Of a stretch of 64,000 nt of DNA, positions 24,813 through 32,915 are shown one piece after another (positions within the stretch are counted from its first letter, which is position 1; every line of letters starts with the position of its first letter). The DNA comes from MFD01275-c22 sp963705885 (lineage in GTDB: Bacteria; Actinomycetota; Actinomycetes; JACCUZ01): assembly GCA_963705885.1 (NCBI GenBank), contig OY970120.1:1116001-1180000 (forward strand). The letters are read 5' to 3'. A program made the position numbers and the translations under genes. The notes under the pieces were generated by a model. The model saw nothing but the letters and a program-made list of their open reading frames with translations. It made no database searches and was not told the origin of the DNA.

Positions 24813-25592
24813 GTGGCCAAGAGCATCGACATCTCCGACCTGAACATCTACTACGGCTCCTTCCTGGCCGTGTCGGACGTGACCATGACGATCCAGGCGC
24901 GCACCGTGACCGCGCTGATCGGGCCGTCGGGGTGCGGCAAGTCGACCCTCCTGCGGTCGCTGAACCGCATGCACGAGGTCGTCCCCGGCGCCCGGGTCGA
25001 CGGCAAGGTCGTCATCGACGGGAAGGACCTCTACGGCCCCGACATCGACCCGGTCGGCGTGCGCCGGCAGATCGGCATGGTCTTCCAGCGGCCGAACCCG
25101 TTCCCGACGATGTCCATCTACGAGAACACCGCCGCGGGCCTCCGGCTGAACAACAAGCGCATCGCCAGGTCCGAGCTCGACGACAAGGTGGAGGGCTCGC
25201 TGCGGGGCGCCAACCTGTGGACCGAGGTCAAGGACCGGCTCGGTCGCCCGGGCTCGAGCCTGTCCGGTGGCCAGCAGCAGCGGCTGTGCATCGCCCGCGC
25301 GATCGCCGTGGAGCCGCAGGTTCTGCTGATGGACGAGCCGTGCTCGGCGCTCGACCCGGTCTCCACCCTCGCGATCGAGGACCTCATCGCCGAGCTCAAG
25401 CAGAGCTACACGATCGTGATCGTGACCCACAACATGCAGCAGGCGGCCCGCGTCAGCGACCGCACCGGCTTCTTCACCATCGCCGGCACCGGCCAGCCGG
25501 GGCGGCTGATCGAGATGGACGACACGAGCAAGATCTTCAGCAACCCGGCCGAGAAGCAGACCGAGGACTACATCTCAGGACGCTTCGGCTGA
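24813..25592 (+). CDS. pstB: Phosphate ABC transporter ATPase PstB
   Basis: A 259-residue ABC ATPase with Walker A GPSGCGKST, the PstB-typical VPGARVDGKVVIDGKDLY and FQRPNPFPTMSIYEN, signature LSGGQQQR and Walker B VLLMDEPCSALDP, with H-loop VTHNMQQA. The GTG start at 24813 lies 46 bp after pstA. Its last 18 bp overlap the convergent mshD gene. The pstB/mshD neighbourhood is also seen in Mycobacterium. Confidence 0.95.
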   Translation: MAKSIDISDLNIYYGSFLAVSDVTMTIQARTVTALIGPSGCGKSTLLRSLNRMHEVVPGARVDGKVVIDGKDLYGPDIDPVGVRRQIGMVFQRPNPFPTMSIYENTAAGLRLNNKRIARSELDDKVEGSLRGANLWTEVKDRLGRPGSSLSGGQQQRLCIARAIAVEPQVLLMDEPCSALDPVSTLAIEDLIAELKQSYTIVIVTHNMQQAARVSDRTGFFTIAGTGQPGRLIEMDDTSKIFSNPAEKQTEDYISGRFG

Positions 25593-26561
25593 GGACGTGT
25601 CGCGGCTGAACATCAGGTCGGTCTCCCACCGGGTGAACCCGAGCGCGGTGTAGAGCCGGATGGCCGCGGCGTTGTCGGCCTCGACGAAGAGCATGGCGCT
25701 GCCCAGACCGAGATGCCGGAGGTGGCGCAGCCCCGTCAAGGTGAGCGCCTTCCCGAGCCCGGTGCCCTGCTCTGCCGGGTCGACCCCGACGACGTAGACC
25801 TCGCCGATCGGGTCGTGCCCGTGCCCCTCGTGCGCGTGCGGGCCCTCCGGGTGCTGGCTGCCGTTGCCCCCGTGCACCTTCGTCCAGTGGAACCCGGCGA
25901 GCCGGCCCTCGCGCTCGGCGAGGAAGAACCCGGCCGGGTCGAACCACGGCTCGCTCATCCGCCGGTGCAGGTCGTGCACCGTCCACGACCCCTGCTCGGG
26001 GTGGTCGCGGAACGCGGCGGCGTTCACGCGCACCCACGACTCGTCGTCGCGGCCGGGCTCGAAGGTCCGCACCGTCACGCCGTCCGGCAGCGCCGGCTCG
26101 GGCAGCGGGGCGTACAGCGATCGGCGCAGCTGCAGCAGCGCCCGCGACGCCCGGAAGCCCATCGACGCCGCCAGGGCCCCCGCGCCGGCGTGCCCGCCGT
26201 GGGCCCACAGCCGCAGGCGGCCGTCGGGCGTCTCGTCGAGCGTCGCCTGCACGAGGACGCGGCCGAGGCCCTGGCGCCGGTGGGAGGGGTGCACGACGAC
26301 TTCGGCGCTCGCCCCCTCGACCTGGTCGGTCACGTCGAGGTGGCCGTACGCCGCGAGGTCCCCGTCGCGGTAGACCAGCACGTTGCGCACCGGGTCGTCG
26401 CCGCCGTAGCGCAGGTGCAGCATCACGTGCTCGGACAGCGGGCGCACCCCGTCGGCCTCCGTCGCCGCCTCCACCAGGTCGGCGACGGCCCGGACCTCGT
26501 CCGCGTCGAGGGGACCGAGCACCTCGACCTGGGCCGACCGGGAACCGGGGGTGTTGACCAC
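25575..26561 (-). CDS. mshD: Mycothiol synthase MshD
   Basis: A 328-residue protein made of two GNAT acetyltransferase domains. The N-terminal one carries HPSHRRQGLGRVLVQATL and the C-terminal one VDPAEQGTGLGKALTLTGLRHL, with MshD-typical AFRDHPEQGSWTVHDLHRRMSEPWFDPAGFFLAE and GEVYVVG. It acetylates Cys-GlcN-Ins, the last step of mycothiol synthesis. The GTG at 26561 lies close behind TAGGGT, consistent with a leaderless message. It is divergent from the 5'-nucleotidase gene. mshA is encoded at 48291. Confidence 0.93.
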   Translation of the reverse strand: MVNTPGSRSAQVEVLGPLDADEVRAVADLVEAATEADGVRPLSEHVMLHLRYGGDDPVRNVLVYRDGDLAAYGHLDVTDQVEGASAEVVVHPSHRRQGLGRVLVQATLDETPDGRLRLWAHGGHAGAGALAASMGFRASRALLQLRRSLYAPLPEPALPDGVTVRTFEPGRDDESWVRVNAAAFRDHPEQGSWTVHDLHRRMSEPWFDPAGFFLAEREGRLAGFHWTKVHGGNGSQHPEGPHAHEGHGHDPIGEVYVVGVDPAEQGTGLGKALTLTGLRHLRHLGLGSAMLFVEADNAAAIRLYTALGFTRWETDLMFSRDTSSAEAS

Positions 26562-26723
26562 TTGCGAACCCTATGACTCCTTCGCGCCGACCCGAATGGT
26601 GACGCGCTGTGGACGCAGCGTGACGGCCTCACCTCACGGTCGTACGAGTTTCGCGGTGCCCCGTGCCGGTACGGCTACCGGTCGGTACGTTGCGGGTACT
26701 TCACACCTCGCACTAGGAGAGCC

Positions 26724-28559
26724 ATGTCCGCATCAGGACTCCTGCACCGCCGATCCCTCGTGGCCCTCGTGGCCATCCTGGCCCTCGTCGTGGCGAGCCT
26801 CGCCGCCTCGGTGGGCTCCGCGCCGGCCGGCTCGGCCTCGTCCAAGCACGGCGGCAGCGACAAGAACAAGCACGACGACGACGACGATGACGATGACGAC
26901 GACAAGGGCAAGGGCAAGCACAAGAAGCCCAAGAAGCCCAAGACCACCGACATCCAGATCCTCGGCCTCAACGACTTCCACGGCGCCCTCGAGCCGCCGA
27001 GCGGCTCGGGCGGGCGTCTGGGACCGTCCGGCACGCCGTCCTTCGGCGGCGCCGAGTACCTCGCGACGCATGTGCGCGACCTGCGCGCCACGAACCCGAA
27101 CACGTTGTTCGTCTCGGCCGGTGACCTGATCGGCGCGACGCCGCTGACCTCGGCACTCTTCCACGACGAGCCGACCATCGAGGCTTTCAACCTCATGGAC
27201 CTGGACTACAACGGCGTCGGCAACCACGAGTTCGACGAGGGCGTCGACGAGCTGCTGCGCATGCAGAGCGGCGGCTGCCACCCGGTCGACGGCTGCCAGG
27301 ACGGCGACGGGTTCGAGGGCGCCGACTTCGAGTTCCTCGCCGCGAACGTCGCCTACAAGGACTCGGGCCGCACGATCTTCCCGCCCTACGCGATCCACAA
27401 GTTCAAGGGCACCAAGATCGCCGTGATCGGCATGACGACCGAGACCACGCCGACCATCGTCACCCCGGCCGGCATCTCGACGGTCGACTTCTTCGACGAG
27501 GCCGACTCGGTCAACGCGCTGGTCCCCCACCTGCGCAAGCGCGGCATCGAGACGTTCGTCGTGCTCCTGCACGAGGGCGGCACCACGAGCACCGCGGGCA
27601 ACGGAGCGGGCGCCGGCGCCGACCGGATCAACGACTGCGCGAACCCGAGCGGTGTGCTGCCGCCCATCGTCGAGCGCATGGACGACGCCATCGACGTCGT
27701 CGTGACAGGTCACACGAACTGGGCGGTCAACTGCGTGCTCGACGGCAAGATCGTGACCGGTGCCGCGGCGAACGGCCGCGTGATCACCGACATCGACCTG
27801 ACCGTCGACCGCAGGACCGACGACGTCATCGCGGCGACGGTGAACAACAAGCCGGTCTCGCAGGATGTCGCCAAGGCGGCCGACCTGACGTCGCTGATCA
27901 CGAAGTACCAGAGCCTGTCGGCTCCGCTGGCCAACCGGGTCGTCGGCAACATCACCGGTGACATCCTGCGCGCCGGCAACGCAGCCGGCGAGTCGGCCTA
28001 CGGCGACGTCATCGCGGACGCCCAGCTGGCCGCCACGTCTCCCGCGAACCTCGGCGGGTCGGTCGTGGCGTTCATGAACCCGGGTGGCATCCGGGGGGAT
28101 CTGATCTTCAGCCAGATCTCGGGCGGCGAGCAGCCCGGCCAGGTCACCTACGGCGAGCTGTTCACGACCCAGCCGTTCAACAACGTGCTGACCGTCCTGA
28201 GCTGCACGGGCAGCCAGATCGAGCAGATCCTCGAGCAGCAGTGGCAGGCCAACGGCACGACGATCAACATCCTGCAGGTGTCGAACGGGTTCACCTACAC
28301 CTACGACCGGGCGGCCCCCATCGGCGCCCGGGTGAACCCCGCCGACATCCGGATCAACGGGACCGTGGTCGACCCGGCCGCGACCTACCGCGTCACGACG
28401 AACAACTTCGTCGCGACCGGCGGTGACGGCTTCTCGGTCTTCACCCAGTGCACCAACCCGCTGGGCGGCGACATCGACCTGGACGCGCTGGACCGCTACG
28501 TCGGTGCCAACTCGCCGGTCGCGCCCGGACCGCAGAACCGCATCACCCGCCTGAACTAG
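26724..28559 (+). CDS. Secreted bifunctional 5'-nucleotidase / metallophosphatase
   Basis: A 611-residue exported enzyme. After a signal peptide (~1-35) comes a very charged linker (about 40-73) with ten consecutive Asp residues and then Lys-rich KGKGKHKKPKKPK. The metallophosphatase domain has LNDFHGAL, SAGDLIG, GNHEFDEG and GHTN motifs binding two metals. The C-terminal 5'-nucleotidase domain (about 400-580) includes MNPGGIRGDL and FTTQPFNNVL. It likely releases phosphate and nucleosides outside the cell. The ATG at 26724 follows AGGAGAG. Confidence 0.93.
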   Translation: MSASGLLHRRSLVALVAILALVVASLAASVGSAPAGSASSKHGGSDKNKHDDDDDDDDDDKGKGKHKKPKKPKTTDIQILGLNDFHGALEPPSGSGGRLGPSGTPSFGGAEYLATHVRDLRATNPNTLFVSAGDLIGATPLTSALFHDEPTIEAFNLMDLDYNGVGNHEFDEGVDELLRMQSGGCHPVDGCQDGDGFEGADFEFLAANVAYKDSGRTIFPPYAIHKFKGTKIAVIGMTTETTPTIVTPAGISTVDFFDEADSVNALVPHLRKRGIETFVVLLHEGGTTSTAGNGAGAGADRINDCANPSGVLPPIVERMDDAIDVVVTGHTNWAVNCVLDGKIVTGAAANGRVITDIDLTVDRRTDDVIAATVNNKPVSQDVAKAADLTSLITKYQSLSAPLANRVVGNITGDILRAGNAAGESAYGDVIADAQLAATSPANLGGSVVAFMNPGGIRGDLIFSQISGGEQPGQVTYGELFTTQPFNNVLTVLSCTGSQIEQILEQQWQANGTTINILQVSNGFTYTYDRAAPIGARVNPADIRINGTVVDPAATYRVTTNNFVATGGDGFSVFTQCTNPLGGDIDLDALDRYVGANSPVAPGPQNRITRLN

Positions 28560-28573
28560 GCGGCGTACGCACC

Positions 28574-28607
28574 GGAGGGGGTGACGCCCGCGGGCGTCAC
28601 CCCCTCC
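28574..28607. terminator. Perfect palindrome terminator between 5'-nucleotidase and glnR
   Basis: GGAGGGGGTGACGCCCG is followed directly by its exact complement, giving a 17-bp stem between two convergent genes. It can serve both directions. Confidence 0.85.
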
Positions 28608-28616
28608 GTCGTGCGG

Positions 28617-29336
28617 TCAGCCGACCGGTGCCTCGGCGGGGGCGGTCGCGTCGCTGTCGGCCCGGGGCAGGACGAAGCGGTAGCCCACGTTGCGCACGGT
28701 GCCGATCAGCGTCTCGTGGTCGGAGCCGAGCTTGGCCCGCAGCCGCCGAACGTGCACGTCCACGGTGCGGGTGCCGCCGTAGTAGTCGTAGCCCCACACC
28801 TCCTGCAGCAGCTGGGCCCGGCTGAAGACGCGACCGGGGTGCTGCGCGAGGTACTTCAGCAGCTCGAACTCCTTGAACGTCAGGTCCAGCACGCGCCCTC
28901 GTACGCGGGCGGTGTAGGTCGCCTCGTCGATCGTCACGTCGCCGCGCCGGATCTCGCCGGGGTCCTCCTCGGCGCCGGAGCGCGCGGCCAGCCGGCCGGT
29001 CGCCAGCCGCAGCCGCGCCTCGACCTCGGCCGGGCCGGCGGTGTCGAGGAGGACGTCGTCGACGCCCCACTCCGCGGTCAGCGCCGCGAGCGCGCCCTCG
29101 GTCGTCACGAGCAGGACGGGGCAGTCGACCCCGGTCGTGCGCAGCACCCGGCACAGCGAGCGCACGTGCGGCAGGTCGCGGCGGCCGTCGACGAGGATGG
29201 CGTCGGACCGGGGGGCCTCGAGCAGGGCGGAGACCTCGGCCGGCGCGGCGCGCAGGCTGTGCGAGAGCAGGCCGAGGGCCGGCAGCACCTCCGCCGAGGG
29301 TTGCAGCGCGTTGGTCAGCAGCAGGAGCTGGCTCAC
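28617..29336 (-). CDS. glnR: GlnR-type orphan OmpR-family nitrogen regulator
   Basis: A 239-residue response regulator. The divergent receiver domain (QLLLLTNALQPSAEVLPALGLL, DAILVDGRRDLPHVRSLCR) and the C-terminal OmpR winged helix (DLTFKEFELLKYLAQHPGRVFSRAQLLQEVWGYDYYGGTRTVDVHVRRLR) match actinobacterial GlnR. That family lacks a cognate kinase and controls nitrogen-assimilation genes. Its location beside mshD/pst genes parallels Mycobacterium. The GTG at 29336 has AAGGAGG 6 nt upstream. Confidence 0.88.
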   Translation of the reverse strand: MSQLLLLTNALQPSAEVLPALGLLSHSLRAAPAEVSALLEAPRSDAILVDGRRDLPHVRSLCRVLRTTGVDCPVLLVTTEGALAALTAEWGVDDVLLDTAGPAEVEARLRLATGRLAARSGAEEDPGEIRRGDVTIDEATYTARVRGRVLDLTFKEFELLKYLAQHPGRVFSRAQLLQEVWGYDYYGGTRTVDVHVRRLRAKLGSDHETLIGTVRNVGYRFVLPRADSDATAPAEAPVG

Positions 29337-29413
29337 GACACCCTCCTTGTCCGGTTCACCATGACACACGATGATCGTGCGGGCGGGGCGGATGCGTCCG
29401 GTCCGCGAGAAGG

Positions 29414-29429
29414 TTCACACCGACGAAAC
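29414..29429. promoter_or_regulatory. Possible GlnR box
   Basis: TTCAC-N6-GAAAC (29414-29418 and 29425-29429) matches the GTnAC-n6-GAAAC GlnR half-site pair except for its first base. It lies between divergent glnR and the MoaD-like gene, so autoregulation or control of the latter is possible. Confidence 0.4.
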
Positions 29430-29461
29430 ACGAGGCGGGCCGGGCGAAGGAGAGGGAGGGC

Positions 29462-29704
29462 ATGGCACAGGGCACGATCCGCTACTGGGCGGCCGCGCGG
29501 GCCGCCGCGGGCGTGCCGGAGGAGACCTACGACGGCGCGACGCTCGGCGAGGTCCTCGGCGCGGCCGAAGCCAGTCACGGCCCGGCGCTCGGCCGGGTCC
29601 TGTCGGTGGCCAGCTTCCTCGTCGACGGCGTGCGCACCGACCGGTCCGCCCGGCTCGACCAGGGCTCGACGATCGAGGTGCTCCCGCCCTTCGCCGGGGG
29701 CTGA
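29462..29704 (+). CDS. MoaD/ThiS-family ubiquitin-like sulfur carrier
   Basis: An 80-residue beta-grasp protein ending in the diagnostic Gly-Gly (PPFAGG) that is thiocarboxylated and carries sulfur. The core VLPPFAGG with IEVLP before it is typical of MoaD. The ATG at 29462 follows GAGGG. It is separate from any other molybdopterin gene in the window, but the sulfur-transfer cluster lies 1 kb downstream, so a partner role in sulfur relay is possible. Confidence 0.85.
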   Translation: MAQGTIRYWAAARAAAGVPEETYDGATLGEVLGAAEASHGPALGRVLSVASFLVDGVRTDRSARLDQGSTIEVLPPFAGG

Positions 29705-29752
29705 CCCGTCCGGGCACGTGGCCGGGCGCGCCGCCCCTGGCACGATGCACCG

Positions 29753-30481
29753 ATGACGACGGCCCTCGCTGCGGCGCCCGCCCTCGGCCTGGCGGCCGCG
29801 CTGGTGCTCGGCGCCGCGCTCTCGCCCGCGGCGCTGCTCGTCGCCGTCGTCGCGGCGCAGGCGACGGTGATCCTTCGGTGGCATCGCATGCTCGACGTCC
29901 CGGGAGGCGGCGTCGGGGCGCTGGTCGCCGGGGTGGCCGCGCTGGCTGCGGACGGGCTCGTGCTGGCGGCCGAGGGCGACCGGCCGCTCGCGCCCCTGCC
30001 GGCCGTCCTCGCGCTGTCGGTCCTGGCCGGTCTCGGCCAGCAGCTGGTGCGGCGCGACGGGCGGGAACGCCTCACCTCCTCGCTGGCGGCCACCGTCTCG
30101 CTGTGCGCGGTCACCGTCCCCGCGAGCACCTACCTCGCGGTCGAGGCCTCCGACGCCGGCGCACCGCTCGTGGCGGCCGCGGCCGTCGCGGCGGGGCTGG
30201 TCGGCGGCGTCGGTGCCGTGCGGCGGCGGCTGGCGGGCCCCTCCTGGCTGGACCCGGCTGCTGTCGGGGTGTCGGCGGGCGCCGCGCTGGCCCTGCCTGC
30301 GCTGACCGACCTCCCGGCGACGGCGGCGGTCGCCGTCGCGGCCGCCGCCGGTGGGACCGCGTGGGCGGCGGGGGTCCTCGTCGGCCGGGCGCCGCGCCCG
30401 TACGTCCTGGTGGAGGCGGGCCTGGCCCAGGCACTGGCCGCCCCCGTCGCGTACGTCCTGGGCCGGCTCCTCGTCGGGTGA
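29753..30481 (+). CDS. Ala/Val-rich integral membrane protein, unknown function
   Basis: A 242-residue protein with about six to seven hydrophobic segments and short charged loops (RWHRMLD, RRDGRERL, RRRLAGPSW). No recognised transporter signature. The ATG at 29753 has no clear ribosome site, and the upstream CACGATGCACCG suggests a leaderless start. It lies between the MoaD-like gene and a membrane-anchored thioredoxin. Confidence 0.65.
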   Translation: MTTALAAAPALGLAAALVLGAALSPAALLVAVVAAQATVILRWHRMLDVPGGGVGALVAGVAALAADGLVLAAEGDRPLAPLPAVLALSVLAGLGQQLVRRDGRERLTSSLAATVSLCAVTVPASTYLAVEASDAGAPLVAAAAVAAGLVGGVGAVRRRLAGPSWLDPAAVGVSAGAALALPALTDLPATAAVAVAAAAGGTAWAAGVLVGRAPRPYVLVEAGLAQALAAPVAYVLGRLLVG

Positions 30482-30542
30482 CGGCTCGCGCCGGAGGCCG
30501 GTCGCGGAATGGTCCGGCGCCGTCGTCGCGTTGCAGACGACC

Positions 30543-30965
30543 ATGACAGCAGTGCTGGCGGTCGTGGCTGCCCTGCTGCTCGCCACCGCGCTGGGGCTGT
30601 GGCTGCGGCGCTCGGGGCACCGGTTGGCCCAGGCCCCCGTTGCCGTCACCGATGCGGCGCTCGACGCCGGGGACCTCGGCGGGCCGCTGGGCGAGCGCGC
30701 GACGCTGGTGCAGTTCTCCTCGGCCTTCTGCCAGCCGTGCCGCGCGACGCGGCGGGTCCTCGACGAGGTGAGCAGCCAGGTCGAGGGTGTCCGCCACGTC
30801 GAGATCGACGCCGAGTCGCACCTGGAGCTCGTGCGACGGCTCGACATCCGGCGCACCCCGACCGTCCTGGTGCTCGACCGGCGCGGGCGCGTCGTGCGCC
30901 GGGCGAGCGGCCAGCCGCGCACGGTGGACGTCGTCGCCGCACTCGGCGCGGCGGTCGAGGCATGA
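30543..30965 (+). CDS. Membrane-anchored thioredoxin-like protein
   Basis: A 140-residue protein. An N-terminal membrane helix (about 3-20) is followed by a thioredoxin fold with the redox motif FCQPCR, the cis-Pro strand RRTPTVLVL, and a C-terminal helix. It resembles mycobacterial ThiX, which lies in the same gene order (glnR ... thiX ... sseA ... sseC). It probably reduces a periplasmic or membrane-proximal disulfide in sulfur metabolism. The ATG is at 30543. Confidence 0.87.
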   Translation: MTAVLAVVAALLLATALGLWLRRSGHRLAQAPVAVTDAALDAGDLGGPLGERATLVQFSSAFCQPCRATRRVLDEVSSQVEGVRHVEIDAESHLELVRRLDIRRTPTVLVLDRRGRVVRRASGQPRTVDVVAALGAAVEA

Positions 30966-31030
30966 CCGGGCCCCGTCTCACGCCCTGGATGGGCTCGTCG
31001 GCCGGGCCTCGCCCGTCTAGCATCGCCCCC

Positions 31031-31105
31031 GTGAGCACGGAGCTGACTCGTCGCCGCGCAGTCGACCTGCTGCGCGTCTCGGCCATGCTCTGTCCCGCTC
31101 CCTGA
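31031..31105 (+). CDS. Cysteine-containing leader peptide of the sulfur operon
   Basis: A 24-residue peptide with the sequence type TRRRAVDLLRVSAMLCPAP. This matches the short actinobacterial leader peptides (core R-x-V-D-L-x-R-x-S-A-x-x-C) found before sulfur-assimilation genes. The GTG at 31031 is 7 nt behind a TAGCAT -10 box (31018-31023), so it is probably leaderless. The single Cys near the end could make translation sense cysteinyl-tRNA and control the downstream DUF4395-sseA-sseC genes. Confidence 0.8.
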   Translation: MSTELTRRRAVDLLRVSAMLCPAP

Positions 31106-31151
31106 CACCCAGCGTCCCGTTCCCCACGCGACCCATGTCAGGAGCACTCCC

Positions 31152-31616
31152 GTGCCCGCACCCTCGCTCGTCGACCCCCGGGGCCCGCGCCTCGCCGCAG
31201 CCCTGACCACCGTCGTCCTGACGGTGGCGCTCCTCACCGGCAACCTCTGGGTGCTGCTCGCCCAGACCGCCGTCTTCGCACTCGGCGCGCTCGACCGCTC
31301 GCCGTACGCCGTCGTGTTCCGTCGCGTGCTCCGCCCGCGCCTCGGCCCACCGTCCGAGCTCGAGGACCCGCGCCCGCTGCGCTTCGCGCAGGCCGTCGGC
31401 CTCTCGTTCGCTGTCGTCGGGCTCACCGGCGTCGCCGTCGGGCTGCCCGCGCTCACCCTCGTCGCCGTGGCCGCGGCGCTCGCAGCCGCGTTCCTGAACG
31501 CCGCCTTCGGTGTCTGCCTCGGCTGCGAGGTCTATCTCCTGCTGCGGCGCAGCCCGATCGCCCGCTACACACCCACCGCCCCCGTCCCGTCGCACCGCCC
31601 GGAGGTTCCCGCATGA
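31152..31616 (+). CDS. DUF4395 membrane protein
   Basis: A 154-residue protein with four hydrophobic segments and the family pattern ending FGVCLGCEVYLLL, where the CxxC may be redox active. DUF4395 proteins are commonly encoded with thioredoxins and rhodaneses. The GTG at 31152 has CAGGAG upstream. Its stop overlaps the sseA start (ATGA at 31613-31616), so the two are coupled. It follows the leader peptide by 46 bp. Confidence 0.85.
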   Translation: MPAPSLVDPRGPRLAAALTTVVLTVALLTGNLWVLLAQTAVFALGALDRSPYAVVFRRVLRPRLGPPSELEDPRPLRFAQAVGLSFAVVGLTGVAVGLPALTLVAVAAALAAAFLNAAFGVCLGCEVYLLLRRSPIARYTPTAPVPSHRPEVPA

Positions 31617-32455
31617 GCACCCGCGAACGAGCACTGGTCGACGCCGACTGGGTCGAGTCCCACCTCGACGACGACCACGTCGTGCTGGTCGAGGTCGACG
31701 AGGACACGGCCGCCTACGACAAGAACCACCTCCGGGGTGCCGTACGCCTGGACTGGAAGAAGGACCTGCAGGACCCGGTGCGGCGCGACTTCGTCGACCG
31801 CGGGCAGTTCGAGGCGCTGCTGTCCGCGCGCGGCATCGCGAACGAGGACACGGTCGTCCTCTACGGCGGCAACAACAACTGGTTCGCCGCCTACGCCTAC
31901 TGGTACTTCAGGCTCTACGGCCACCAGGACGTGCGCCTGCTCGACGGCGGGCGCAAGAAGTGGGAGCTGGACTCCCGCGAGCTCGTCACCGACGTCGTCG
32001 ACCGGCCCGCGACGACGTACACGGCGACCGAGCAGGACCGCTCCATCCGCGCGTTCCGCGACGAGGTCGAGGCGGCGATCGGGCAGAAGAACCTCGTCGA
32101 CGTGCGCTCGCCGGACGAGTACTCCGGGCGGCTGCTCGCGCCGGCGCACCTGCCGCAGGAGCAGTCGCAGCGGCCCGGTCACATCCCGACCGCGGCGAAC
32201 GTCCCGTGGTCGCAGGCGGCCAACGACGACGGGACCTTCAAGGCCGACGACGAGCTGGCCTCGCTGTACGCCGGCAAGGGCGTCGACCTGGGCAAGGACA
32301 CGATCGCCTACTGCCGCATCGGCGAGCGATCGGCGCACACGTGGTTCGTCCTGCACGAGCTGCTCGGCCAGCCCAACGTGAAGAACTACGACGGCTCGTG
32401 GACCGAGTGGGGCTCGCTCGTCGGCGTCCCCATCGCGCTGGGCGACAAGCCCTGA
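31613..32455 (+). CDS. sseA: Thiosulfate sulfurtransferase (rhodanese) SseA/CysA2-like
   Basis: A 280-residue tandem-rhodanese protein. The N-terminal inactive domain includes YDKNHLRGAVRLDW and VVLYGGNNNWFAAYAYWYF. The C-terminal active domain has DVRSPDEYSGR and the catalytic loop CRIGERSAH with the persulfide cysteine (about residue 231). It moves sulfane sulfur from thiosulfate or persulfides. The stop overlaps the DUF1416 gene start. Confidence 0.93.
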   Translation: MSTRERALVDADWVESHLDDDHVVLVEVDEDTAAYDKNHLRGAVRLDWKKDLQDPVRRDFVDRGQFEALLSARGIANEDTVVLYGGNNNWFAAYAYWYFRLYGHQDVRLLDGGRKKWELDSRELVTDVVDRPATTYTATEQDRSIRAFRDEVEAAIGQKNLVDVRSPDEYSGRLLAPAHLPQEQSQRPGHIPTAANVPWSQAANDDGTFKADDELASLYAGKGVDLGKDTIAYCRIGERSAHTWFVLHELLGQPNVKNYDGSWTEWGSLVGVPIALGDKP

Positions 32456-32751
32456 TGTGCGGCGCGACGCGGGGCGGCCCCGCGACCGAGGGCCTGGACC
32501 TGACCACCGCGGCCGTCGTGCAGGGCGTGGTCCTGCGCGACGGCGACCCGGTGCCCAACGGCTACGTGCGGCTGCTCGACGCCACCGGCGAGTTCACGGC
32601 GGAGGTGCCGACCTCGGCGACCGGGCAGTTCCGGTTCTTCGCCGCGCCCGGTCGCTGGACCGTGCGCACCCTCGTGCCGCAGGCCGAGACCGTCGACCGT
32701 CAGGTCGTGGCCACCCGCGGCGAGGTCGCCGACCTCGAGGTCACCGTCTGA
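32455..32751 (+). CDS. sseC: DUF1416 protein SseC
   Basis: A 98-residue protein with the typical N-terminal MCGA and a small beta-sandwich: VVQGVVLRDGDPVPNGYVRLLD...FTAEVPTSATGQFRFFAAPGRWTVRTL. It is the usual partner of SseA/CysA2 in actinobacteria. Its role in sulfur metabolism is inferred from context. The ATG at 32455 overlaps the sseA TGA (TGATG). The left repeat of cassette 2 starts 61 bp downstream. Confidence 0.9.
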   Translation: MCGATRGGPATEGLDLTTAAVVQGVVLRDGDPVPNGYVRLLDATGEFTAEVPTSATGQFRFFAAPGRWTVRTLVPQAETVDRQVVATRGEVADLEVTV

Positions 32752-32811
32752 CCCGACCCCCACCCCGCCGCCGGACCCCCACCGCCGTCCCCCACCGCCG
32801 TCCTTTCCCGC

Positions 32812-32898
32812 GGTGATCATGCACGAGTGGTTGTGACGGCACGTCGTCGCAGGTCAGCGCCCCACCCTCCCGCCGGTGATCATGCGCGAGTGGTTGTA
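32812..32898 (+). repeat. Composite terminal repeat, left end of cassette 2
   Basis: Two direct copies of the same 24-bp motif as at 20071-20156, at 32812-32835 (outer, GCAC) and 32875-32898 (inner, GCGC), 63 bp apart. The linker carries GCAGGTCAGCGCCCC. Both copies have the GAG variant. The right end of cassette 1 is 11.5 kb away. Confidence 0.93.
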
Positions 32899-32915
32899 CG
32901 GCCGGGTGCGGCAGC

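Noticed and set aside
29337..29461. PHO box from GTTCACC at 29354 and GTTCACACC at 29413
   Set aside because: The copies are on the same strand but not spaced in multiples of 11 bp, and there is no array. The second one fits a GlnR half-site better.
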